64,000 nt of DNA. Source: Sambucus nigra (taxonomy: Eukaryota; Streptophyta; Magnoliopsida; Dipsacales; Adoxaceae). Within the stretch, counting starts at the first letter, position 1, and every line of letters begins with the position of its first letter. Below, piece by piece: positions 1 through 9,808 of the stretch. Position numbers and translations under genes: made by a program. Below the pieces are notes generated by a model that saw nothing but the letters and a program-made list of their open reading frames with translations, ran no database searches and had not been told where the DNA came from. Location: positions 363,344,605 through 363,408,604 of the forward strand of contig OX422216.1 of assembly GCA_949130495.1 (NCBI GenBank). Direction: 5' to 3'.

Positions 1-132
1 TAAATTTCACCCTTACTTTAATTTCTTAGTGTATATAATGTTTTATAGTCATTTCTATATATATTTTCATTTTTATCCCCATTTTTTCCCGTTACAACCA
101 TGTGGTTGCAAATAAAAAAATAGTAGGTCTTT

Positions 133-200
133 GAGCAGGTATGTGCTTAAAAGTGAGCAGGTATGAGGCCAAAAAGTGGGCAGGTATGCACTCAAAATAA
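133..200. repeat. Short tandem repeat, GCAGGTATG units
   Basis: The word GCAGGTATG recurs at about 135, 157 and 180 with a 22-23 bp period, and once more near 293. The flanking bases of each unit are A-rich and partly alike. It is a small degenerate tandem repeat in noncoding DNA. Translating the minus strand gives a weakly repetitive peptide of up to 104 residues (92-406), which I read as a by-product of the repeat rather than a gene. Confidence 0.5.
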
Positions 201-337
201 GAAAATCCTTGTCTTAAAAAAAATGAGAGGAGGTCTTTATTGCAAAACAAATGCCAAGTATAAAAAAAATGAGGCTTTAAGGCACAATACAAGCAGGTAT
301 GTTTGATGGTATTCAAGCAACAACCCTTTGCGCAAGA

Positions 338-395
338 GGTCGACCGGACATCCTGTCGCGGTCGATCGGCCATCCTGTCGCGGTCGACCGGCCCC
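338..395. repeat. 22-bp GC-rich tandem repeat with GTCGAC palindromes
   Basis: Two full units (338-359 and 360-381) and a partial third (382-395) share the pattern GGTCGAYCGG followed by MCATCCTGTCGC. Each unit carries a self-complementary core. Further palindromes follow: CCGATCGATCGG at 441-452 and CGGTCGACCG at 527-536. The block is strikingly GC-rich against its AT-rich surroundings and lies 35-230 bp upstream of a TATA-like sequence near 570. Inference: the upstream part of a retroelement promoter. Confidence 0.7.
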
Positions 396-559
396 ATGTG
401 TACCATCCATTATCTCAGGTCCGAAGATAAAATAGAAAACCCGATCGATCGGCTCTCAATACGCGGTTAATTAGTCCAAAGGGGTCACAGGTCACAGTCT
501 TCAATCCAAGGAAATTATGAAAACTGCGGTCGACCGGGGTTAGCAATGCTTTTTTCTAC

Positions 560-1260
560 CTCTTCTCTTATAATTTATCTCATACTCTATTATTTCCACC
601 AACATTCTGTACCCCATATTTTTTTTCCCAAGCAAATTCACTCTAATTCAACAATTTTTACACCATCAAGGTATAAATTCATCCTTGTTATCTTGTATAT
701 TTGTTGGTTTTGGTCGGTAATTCTCATATTTCAAGGGTTTCATTTATGTTTTTGACACTTTGTGAAGCTTTTGTGTTGGGTGTGTCCCAGTTGTCGTTCC
801 AACTTGAGTAATGCTTAATTAATTATTAATAACCATTCATGAGCACAAATTATTGTTGGATTCTTTTGTTTGTTCATGAATGGGGATTGTGTTGGTTTAA
901 ATGGTACTCACGCATCCTTATACCATGTTGTGCACATCAAGTGTTTGCTAAAATTCCAAAACCATTTTTTAGTTGTTTAGCATACAATTGCATATTTTTC
1001 ACTCGTTGTCACACCGCGACACTTTTTGTCACAATGTGGTATATTTTCACTTGGTTTCACGCGCCTTCACACATCGTTTCAACTCGTTCACCGGCTAACT
1101 TTTCATTGCGCTTTACAATTTTCATCTTGCCTAATTATTATTTTGCAGGTTGAAATGGTAGAGATCAAAAAGTATTATTCGACCAAGTGTGTGCCATCCT
1201 GGGGATTCAAGGGGTTCCATTATGAAAAGGAACGAGATGGGTTTCACGCCTACTTTTAGA
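560..1260 (+). pseudogene. Possible Athila-like 3' ORF remnant, spliced
   Basis: A TATA-like CTTATAATTT (near 570) is followed by a pyrimidine-rich leader. An AG acceptor in the context TATTTTGCAG ends at 1149, and a short reading frame with an ATG at 1155 stops at 1257-1259. After that stop the translation continues as protein-like text only briefly. The layout (palindromes, TATA, leader, intron acceptor, short ORF, then a long AT-rich spacer and a polypurine tract) resembles the 3' end of Athila-type Ty3/gypsy elements, which carry an extra ORF between pol and the 3' LTR. The peptide itself I do not recognise. It could equally be chance coding. No function is assigned. Confidence 0.3.
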
Positions 1261-1674
1261 CTCAGCAACGTCCGTTGGCCTACCACTGTGTGTGGGACCT
1301 AGATGATGTGCCGGATGTGGGGAGTGATGATATGTGCTAGGATCCTTTAGTGGTCCCGGTTTCTGAGTGTTGTTGTAATGAGAATTTTTTTTTTATTTCG
1401 TTTCTCCTTTATTTATATTAATACTATATTTTATTGTATTAAGTTATTTTTTGAAATTTTGAGATTGGAAATGATGATATAGTTGTTGGTTATTTATTGG
1501 ATTTTTATGCATGTGAACTTCCATTTTTATAAAATCAAATGTTCACTGTCAATTTATCTCATATTTGCACTTCAGCCCCTCTATATTATTGTGACTTGCG
1601 ACATGATTTGTTTTAAATTAATATTTGTGTAAATATTTTTATTTTTATTTGGTTTATATAGTGTGTACGTTGAC

Positions 1675-1743
1675 TAACTCGAGGATCGCTCCAAATTGGG
1701 GTAATTTGACTACCTCGGGGATCGCTCCAAATTGGGGTAATTT
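1675..1743. repeat. 36-bp direct duplication
   Basis: Two near-identical 33-base blocks (1675-1707 and 1711-1743) share GGATCGCTCCAAATTGGGG and the following TAATTT. They lie just upstream of a TTGAGGACAATGTGCAATTC segment (about 1784-1803), which matches a motif I associate with the noncoding part of Athila-type elements. Confidence 0.75.
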
Positions 1744-3282
1744 ATTTATATCCCTCTCTTTATCATAATGTCTTTAATTACATTGAGGACAATGTGCAAT
1801 TCAAGTTAGGGGATGTGATTAGTCATCTCGGTTTTTATTTTATCATTGTGTGCCGTGTTTATATTTATTAATTAAATTTTTAAAAATAAAAATATAAAAA
1901 TTAAATAAAAAATTCAAAAAAATAAAAATTCAATTGTTTTTTAAATTGTTTTCTTTATTTCTTTTATCTTTCTTAGGCCTTTTGCCCCAATTTCCTATGA
2001 TAAATTCAATAACTGCCCTATCCAATTGCAAATTAAATGATGCATTTTATATTTCTTTCTTGTTATTAAACTTTAGTCGACAAATTTTCAATATTGAAAA
2101 TAAATGCATGAATTAAACCTTGGTATCTTTTTATTGCTTTGTGTACACTAAAATCGAGCGAGCTTTGTGCTTTTCTTCATTTGTGAGTGTTTATACATTA
2201 CTCTTTCCTTCTTTAAATTTATTGGTAGTCTTACTATTATTTCATTGATTGTTTATTAATTGAGTTCATATATGAAATGTGTTTCTTGATCATGATTTTC
2301 AAAGTTGTTTTTACTCGAGAATTGCGTAAACCTTAGGAAAGGATCATAGGCCTTCTTTTTTATATCACCCATATTTACCTTGACCTCACATCATACATTT
2401 CCCTCATCAACCCCTTTGAGCCTTAATATATCCTTTAGTTCCATTACCCAAAATCCTATAACCGACTCCACATTGGAGTTTTTAAACCATAAATGCTCCT
2501 TCCATACCTTTGTTTGGAATGATAATTGGGATTGAATGATGTTTTTGATTATGTGGTTGAAATTAAGCATGTGAGGGTGAAAATAAAAGAAAAAAAAGTA
2601 AGAAAAAGAAGAGAAAAAAAAAGAATGAGAAAGTATTTCATTTGTTTACGTAGTGTTCAATAACATTTGTGTACATAGGTTGCAAAGTTTTTATTTTATA
2701 TATTGCGTTCTTCATTAATGACATTTGTGCGGTCTAGTTTCCATTTACATTTACTCATTATGCCCGTATGACCCATGTATTTCCTCCCAATATGAGTGCT
2801 TTTATTTATTTTGTTTAATATACGGAGAGGATTGAGTGGAATAATGCTTTAAATGTTATCCGGCCTGTAGGCATTTTTATCGAATAAAATATTTTTGCAT
2901 GTGCGCGCACACCACTCACATTTGAGGTTTTAATTCCATGTAGTCATTCTTTTAACATTGATAGTTTTGGATTATTGGGCAAAATTCTCTTTTTCTTTAT
3001 TAATATTATGTTTAAATATCTAGTTGTTGTTGAACTTGGAATATTTGTTGGTTGGACATGATTTGAGGAAATTTGATGTTTGTGGGTTTCATCCTTGAAA
3101 ATCCTCACGAGATAAACATGCGTTCACTAGGGTAACCTAGGGGTTTAACGGCTTGTTGCATTCTCTAAATGCAATCGTTCCCTTGGAAAAGTGGAACTTT
3201 TTCTGTATTCCTATCTTTGTTGTTCTTACCACTTTATGCGTCAGATCTTGTTTTGTTTTATTGCTAGGGACTAGTAATGTGT
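1744..3282. other. AT-rich Athila-like spacer, no gene seen
   Basis: No convincing coding region. The stretch holds TTGAGGACAATG followed by AAGTTAGGGGATGTGATTAG (about 1804-1823), long A/T homopolymer-like runs near 1870-1935, a purine-rich run of A and G near 2585-2635, and GCTAGGGACTAGTAATG shortly before the polypurine tract. This mixture is what I would expect between the last ORF and the 3' LTR of an Athila-type retrotransposon. The assignment rests on remembered motifs only. Confidence 0.45.
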
Positions 3283-3293
3283 AAGTTAGGGGG
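3283..3293 (+). other. Polypurine tract of Athila-like element
   Basis: AAGTTAGGGGG directly precedes TGTGATTAG, the proposed first bases of an LTR. A G-rich purine run immediately before a TG start is the usual plus-strand primer arrangement in LTR retrotransposons. A near-copy of the same junction (AAGTTAGGGGA then TGTGATTAG) occurs at about 1804, which weakens any single assignment. Confidence 0.5.
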
Positions 3294-4518
3294 TGTGATT
3301 AGTCACTATTATTGTATAACCTCTATTGTATATGTTTATATGCTTTGCGAGGTATAATTGAGATTTTGTAGGTATTGGAATGCTTAACGGTGCATTTGGT
3401 GCTTTTCAGGAAGTTTTTAATGTAATACACAACTTTAGGGGAATTTTAGTTATTTTAGTTTTCGAGATTCGTGCCTGAACTATTCACGGAATTTGTACTC
3501 CTTCGAGTCAGCTTCGAGTGGCCTCTGACGGTTCATCAATCCGGGTCCTAACAAACATGTTATGACCATTTTCTCAAGGAGCTTCATCTTGGTTTTTAGG
3601 ATAAATCATTATCATTTCATTTCCATTTATTTATTTTCCACTTAGTATTTTAGTGCTTTTTATGTATTTGTAGACATAATCGATTTTTCATCTTTTTCTT
3701 CTTCTTTTATCATATTTTTAGGCTTCAGGTTGGAGGTTATGGTTTTGAAGGTGATTTTGGATGTTCCTTTTCTCCCTCCTAGGGTTTATCCCTTTGGTTG
3801 TGCAAGAATACTATCAATTGTCTTCTCCACTTATCCAAGATTCCATTGTTGTTTTTCAACGTTTGTTAATTAGTTTTCTTTCTTTGTAACTTAGGTTTAG
3901 TGCTGTATTTATTTCTTTCATTTAATTGATGTCATTTAACATTCTTTCTAGCTGATTTGGTTTAGGTTGTGATTAATTGACCTCACCTTGGGTTGATTTG
4001 GTTTCTTTGCTTTCGTGATGGGTTTTATGATTTTAATTCTACTGGGTTGTTCTTGATTATACGCCTAGGATATTAAATGGTGTATATCATGTATGTGACA
4101 TATTTACGACCTTGCGTGTGTAATTTTCGGGGTATTTGTTGATGCCGACATCATAGTAAGCTTTTATGACAATTTAGGGGGTGACAAATCTAGATTTAAT
4201 TAATTGTTGAAATAAAATTTAATCTTGTCGGACTTGTTTTCCCATGTAACCATTTATACTAATTAACTCGAGGAAAGGGATATTAGTCACAATCTATAGT
4301 GTTTATTCCCTTTTGTAATCTTAGTTTAAACACATGCCTAGTATTATCTTTTCGTTTGTTAATAATTATTGTTTACACTTTTATTTGAGAAGAATTAAAT
4401 CAATATAATTATGTCATCTATTCTATGTGTATTTCGATACCTAGACTGGCCGCTATACTCCTGTAAAGAGTGTAGTCAATAGTTTAAGTTTTTGTATTGA
4501 GGTGGTGAAATGAAAACA
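3294..4518 (+). mobile_element. Probable Athila-like LTR
   Basis: Starts TGTGATTAGTC right after a polypurine tract and is proposed to end ...GAAAACA at 4518. Five bases later comes TGGCGTACTGACACTGCG (4524-4541), which begins like a TGGCG-type primer binding site but does not clearly match one. Length about 1225 bp. The interior is noncoding, with GTAACTTAGGTTTAG and TTCATTTAATTG stretches reminiscent of Athila U5 sequence. No second copy is visible in the window, so the right boundary is a guess. Orientation is taken from the polypurine tract. Confidence 0.4.
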
Positions 4519-6780
4519 ATAACTGGCGTACTGACACTGCGCTACTTTTCACCCTCGATCAACGAGCGCAATTCACATATCCCGCAATCCAGTCTAGCAT
4601 TCATGCACAAAACACATTAGGATACGCGAATACTTTATTGTGAGTCATGTCCTTGAGTTTTGTGCTACCAACCTTGAGTTAGCCAATATTTTCATGAAGC
4701 CTTTAGATACCCTTAGATTCGACAGTCTTAGGAAGTCTTTAGGAAATTGCATAGTTAACTGAGGGGTAGTTACCAGGTCTAGAATAAGATGCATTTCTCA
4801 TATTCATATCATATGATTCATATTTCTAGATTGTATCATTTGTATCCTTTTTTGTAGTATTTTTTATTTTTTTCATATCTTGAGAAAAATACAAAAATAT
4901 TTTCTATTTTTTAAAAAATTGAAAATTCCAAAAACATTTTGTTTTTTATAAATTTTTGAAAAAGACAAAAATATTTTATTTTTATAATTTCTATTTGAAA
5001 AATACAAAATGAGATTTGTATTTTTTTTACACCTTTTATGGATGAACATTTAAGATAGCCATCATCACATTTTCATTTCCATATTCCACGTGACTGTTTA
5101 ATAGTGTTTTGGGATGCTACATCATTTCATCCATCTGCTTTATAATGTATGGAGTAATCGAGATGTGATTAGTGATATATTTCTACATGTTTGGCTCCTT
5201 ATCTCCTTTAATGAACACATGCACAGTTTTATTTGAATTTTGTACTTATCTTTCACATGTTGGTTTGAGTGTTTTCATCTCAATTTTGCCTATACAATGA
5301 ACCAAATGCGATAAAACGAGAATAATAATAGTAGTGCATGTCATATCCGTTGCCCATAAGGATTTTGTTCTAATATTTATATGTTATTTGAAAAATAAGG
5401 CATGGTTACAAAAGGTAATCATAATATTGTTTGCGATTAAGCCACCGTTTAATTCGGGTAAAAAAGTGTGGCATTGAAAACAGTAGCCAAGACCCAATGA
5501 ATTTAAAAGAGCCAAAAAAGTGTGGCATTGAAAAAAGTAGCCAAGGACAAACTAGTTTAGGATAATATGATCATTCATAAGAAAAAGATATATCTTTGTA
5601 TGATAATTATTACATTTGAGGGAGTTTGGTTGGATTTGTATATCAACGGGTTTGCACTTTCTTGAAAATCTCAAAAACGCATTAAATAGTTTTGGGCGTT
5701 ATTGGTGTGGAAATCACTTTGAACTTTGATTTGTTGATTAGATTGAGTGAATTTCTTATAATTCCACCATTTTTACACCTAAGGAAGATATTGAGTTCAT
5801 TGGTTAGGAATATCAAAAATTCATCGGGCACATAGGTTATGATTGTTTGCGTTATTTTTCCTATCGAATTTGTTCACATCCCTTCATTTACGCTATCATT
5901 GACTTGATTATTTTCGTGTTATTTCATGGTGTGATTCTTTGTTGTATATTTTTTGGGGAGAAAAGTTTTGAAAATTTGAAAAAGATATGTTTATTACCTT
6001 GTGACAATATCGATATGCATTTCTTTGTGTTCTTCTTATCTGTCTATTTGGGGAGATAATAGGGGGGGGGGGGGGGAATTATGAGGGAGTTGTTTTGTTT
6101 TCTTTAATAATTATTTGCTTAATCTTAATTGATATTTATTTTTTCATATCATTATATTTCAAACCGTTGCGCGTCATGGGTAGTGTTTCTTGTCTCATGT
6201 TTATAGGTACAATATTGAGGATCAATTTTTGCACACCCTAATGATGACAAAGGAACATTGGAGATTTGAAAATTTTAAGATGTTGAAAGAATTTTGAAGA
6301 CATATTATTTAGTATTTCCAATTTTTGCGGATATTAAATTATATGTCGTTTTCTTTGAGTTTAGGTATAATTCGGATATTTTTATGTATTTACTGACATA
6401 GACATAGGGGGAGATTTCTAAGGACATAACTTTATAAATGTTCGTTTAGAATCTAGGAGTTTTCTATGTGTCCTAGATCACATCAAGTATGTCACATGCC
6501 TCTATATTTGGCATGTCAACACAATCATCCATGATGGCCTTAATCCGAATCTGAAGCTTCACGCACCCATCATCTTTATTCATGCATAGTGCAATAACAT
6601 CGAGCAATGTGCAACATGCGTTTTCAACTGAAACCACTAACTCCACTCACTAAAATGTTATAATGTGTAATTGGGATTTTTTCATGTTTTCGTATTTATT
6701 TGGGAATTTTTCTAAAATGTTTTTATCAAAATAAATCAGGTTTTAAGTCAAAATTAATTTTTAAAGACCTATTGGCGAAC
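4519..6780. other. AT-rich noncoding spacer
   Basis: No gene is supported. It contains A/T-rich runs at 4855-5030, a close direct repeat (about 5461-5492 and 5516-5547, both reading AAAAAGTGTGGCATTGAAAA then MAGTAGCCAAG), a 15-base G run at 6062-6076, and a TATTGAGGATCAATTTTTGC segment near 6213. The texture resembles the Athila-like spacer at 1744-3282, and it may be a second, diverged copy of such a region. The short open frames here have no recognisable motif. Confidence 0.4.
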
Positions 6781-7527
6781 ATAGATTTTGACACTCCAAT
6801 CATTAAAATGATAAAGCTATGTCGCTCAATCGATAGTCTTATGTCGTTTAAACGACCTCATTAAGCAGCATTGCATGTCGTGAGATAGGTCGCGCTAACC
6901 TCGCTTGAAGCAGTTCACCAAACGAACCCGTACTATTTTGCAGTTTTTACCGCATTTGATAGGTCACACGATGATGATTCAAGAGACATCTATTATCATT
7001 CGAGTGATGCTCTTATGTCGTTCGAACGACCGCCACATTTTAATTTTTTTTAAATACTAGTTTCTGAATCTATGTTTTTCCCTCTTTATAACTCTGTTTT
7101 CGGCAGAACAACTATGATTTTAGGACTTCAAATTTTGAGTTTTAAACCTCTTTTGATTCATCCAAACGTCCCAAATATTTATGTAAATCATTCTAAACCC
7201 TTGTTACCCATTCTACTCATTCTAGGAGTATATTTTGTGAATAGATGTTGCTTTCAATACTGACCATTAGAGCTCTTGTGGGATCTCTTGCCGACGACAA
7301 TGAACTGATGTATGTGGGTATTCGTGTGTCACAACAAGCTGTATTTCTCTGTATTAGTAAGTCGTGGTTTGCCCCTTTGGGGATTTTTCCTCAAATCTGT
7401 ATTTGTGATTGTGTACATGCTCTATTACGCATATTCACTCAACCAAAATTAGATGAATGAGTTAGGGTTTTAATCAAAATATGGGCATAAAATTGGAATT
7501 TAATTAATTAAGTTTATTCATTTATTA
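6781..7527 (+). promoter_or_regulatory. Palindrome-rich promoter-like block and short ORF
   Basis: Two perfect 14-bp palindromes, GTCGTTTAAACGAC (6843-6856) and GTCGTTCGAACGAC (7017-7030), are each preceded by CTTAT and sit about 170 bp apart. A TATA-like CTTTATAAC follows at about 7084. Downstream open frames (7072-7263 and 7245-7460, 63 and 71 codons) have no motif I recognise. The arrangement repeats that of 338-600. At about 7527 the sequence changes abruptly into the gag of element A, so this unit is cut off there. Confidence 0.4.
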
Positions 7528-8304
7528 CAAGCGCACTTTCACTCCACCTTGATATGAAGCTATTGACGATTTCTCCTGATTAAGAATATATGGATCACGA
7601 CATGTAACTTCTAGTTCTTCGTTGTATTTATACTATGACATGAATTCCTAGACGACATCTTCCCAACTATGGATTATGGATTCTTCGATGGATATGAACC
7701 ATTGTAGGGTACTATCCCTCAAAGTCTGTTGAAACATATGGGCCATTATTTCTTCAGAGGAGCCAAGAAGGTTAATGGCTTTGTGATAACTATGAAGGTG
7801 AAAAATTGGGGGGCCGTTGTCACCGAACTTCTCAATGGCTGGCATTTTGAACTTCTCCGACAATATTGATTTAGGGAAAGGAGACATGTGGGTTTAGTCC
7901 ATGTAGTTCCTGGATATCTTAACTTGGTCAAACTTCTTTGACAACGGCTTGAGGTCTTCCTTGACCTTATTCAGTCCTTCCTCCTTAAGATGAATGGGTA
8001 CTGGTAAGTTAGACTCAAACAAGTTCGAAAGAAGGTGGACCCATGGCTCAAGAAAGATAACTTCGAGCTCTTTTTTATCTTGGATCGAGTTTTGCCTCAT
8101 CTCATAAACCTCAGTTTGAAGGTTGTCAATCTTTCCATGGAGCAGGACAAGGACTGCCATTAAACCAGGTTACACTTTTGATGCTTGGTTGACGTTTTCC
8201 ATGTAGGACTGGTGAAGGTAGATTTCATAGTCGGATGAGGTAGTCGAGGAACTGGCAGAGCTTTGAGAAAGTTTGACGGAAGACAAAAGCCAATAGGGAG
8301 ACAT
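7528..8304 (-). pseudogene. gag of element A (Tat/Ogre type), broken
   Basis: Retrotransposon Gag forms the particle around genomic RNA. Reading leftward from an ATG at 8304, the frame carries in-frame stops after about 44 and 92 codons and further stops near the end. Recognisable blocks are HMSPFPKSILSEKFKMP, GPPIFHLHSYHKAINLL and IHSWEDV, followed by YKYNEELEV. These match the gag of element C (59585-60031) block for block, at clear protein similarity. The nucleotide match to C stops near 7528, where A is truncated, so no protease or RT remains. The beginning of gag is better kept here than in C. Confidence 0.75.
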
Positions 8305-9787
8305 GCTAAGAATTGGGTATGCAATCGACCTGGGAAGGATAATGATTTGAATTTATTTTTGAAAAAGGGAAGAAATAATTATTTTTTTGGGTATTTTTCA
8401 AAAAGAGGAAAATTATTTTTGACATTTTTGTAAAAAAAGAGGGAATTTTTTTTGGTACTTTCGGTAAAAAAATAGTGAAAATATTTTTTGTGTTTTTGAT
8501 CAAAATGAGGAAAAATGTTTTTCGGTATTTCGGTTTTTTGAGAAAGAAAAAGAAGAATGAGAGAAGAGTCCAGCATGATTATTGTTATATTTTCACTTGT
8601 ATTAGGTTCACCTAGATGCAAAAGAAATCTAGGATAGGACCCGATCCTGGGAAAATTTGGTTTGAAGAAGATAGGTAAGATATGGTTTGATTTGTTTCCA
8701 AGCTCATAGACAAGGTCCCATTTTGAAAAATGACGAAATAGCGCAAAAATTTGGTTGGCATGCCAACCTAGCATTTCATCAGAGTTTCGTGCAACAACTG
8801 GAAAACTAAATATGTGTGCCCTAGGTTTGATGCATGTATGAGGTTTATGCAGTTTGTTGGGTTAGTGGAAAGGTTCCCCTCTTTGGCATGACTTACACAA
8901 TATACTTTTTACTTCTTGAGGGCAATCGATACGTGTAGACAAACCATTTGATATACCTGAGTCTACGTGATTTGCCTCACTATATACCTCATAGGGAAAG
9001 ATATTGTGAGGGAAAATTTTATATACTCTACGCATGTGAACGAATTCCCAGCTATATACCTCCCGTCGTGAGTTCGGTCAAGCGGTATAATGTAAGGGGA
9101 ACCGTTCAATATACGTCGAAGGTACAATGCCAATGGAAAGTGAGATTCATGTTTCTTTGTCTAATTATGACCGACCAGAATAGCGCCCATCACAATGTGA
9201 CCCACCAGTACTGGACAAAATTTTGGTCAATATCCATGCTCTTGGTGATGTAGTGTGCAAAATGCATGGTTCTTGATTAGTTCATTATGGAGAGTCTTTT
9301 ATTTCGCATGCTGAGTTGAATAAGCACTATAGTAATAAGGAAACTATCATGAAAAGTAAATCTAACATGGTGCATGAAGACTACACTAAGCAAGGATACA
9401 TGTGAGTGAGTGATTTGTGAATGTGTGGTAGTGAGCCTAAGAATGTATCAACTATAAGTAGCGTGTGATAAGTGAATATGTATATATACAAGTGTGATAA
9501 GCGAATGTGTGTTCTAGTAAAACCTAATCATGGATATTCTAAATGGTGTGTGAAACATGTGGGTATAAGTGATCCTACGTACAAGTGTAAGTAGTGTGTT
9601 ATGTACATTAAGGGTATTTATAAGTGCGAGAGGTGAAAAGTGAGTGAGAAGTGATATAAACATGAGGTAAATATATACAAGAAGTAATAGAGGAAAAAGG
9701 GAACATACATGTAGGTGCATACACATACATGTGGAAAATGATAACACCCGCGCAAGAATTGAGTCTAAACCTCTTATGACAAACAAT
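8305..9787 (-). other. 5' leader of element A
   Basis: This 1.5-kb noncoding stretch between the PBS and gag matches the leader of element C at 60421-61892 in order and spacing. It holds a run of about five ATATACC-type boxes (8948-9120) and GTGTGATAAG-type short repeats near 9440-9500. Long leaders are usual in Tat/Ogre elements. Small open frames here (for example 8379-8774 and 8948-9253) show no conserved protein pattern between the two copies and are not called genes. Confidence 0.6.
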
Positions 9788-9805
9788 TCACCAACAGAGT
9801 CACCA
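9788..9805 (-). other. Primer binding site of element A
   Basis: Read on the minus strand this is TGGTGACTCTGTTGGTGA, three bases inside the LTR. It begins with TGG, complementary to a tRNA CCA end, and parallels the site of element C (TGGTGACTCCGGTGGGA). Ogre-type elements are reported to use tRNA-Arg; the tRNA was not checked here. Confidence 0.6.
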
Positions 9806-9808
9806 TTG

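Noticed and set aside
92..406. Minus-strand protein of 104 residues with internal repeats
   Set aside because: The repeats follow the GCAGGTATG tandem DNA repeat; no start context or domain.
839..1153. Plus-strand protein rich in aromatic residues
   Set aside because: It overlaps a likely intron ending TATTTTGCAG at 1149 and has AT-rich composition without a motif.
4524..4541. Certain primer binding site after the Athila-like LTR
   Set aside because: Only the TGGCG start fits; the rest does not match a site I know, so it is mentioned only as a weak boundary hint.
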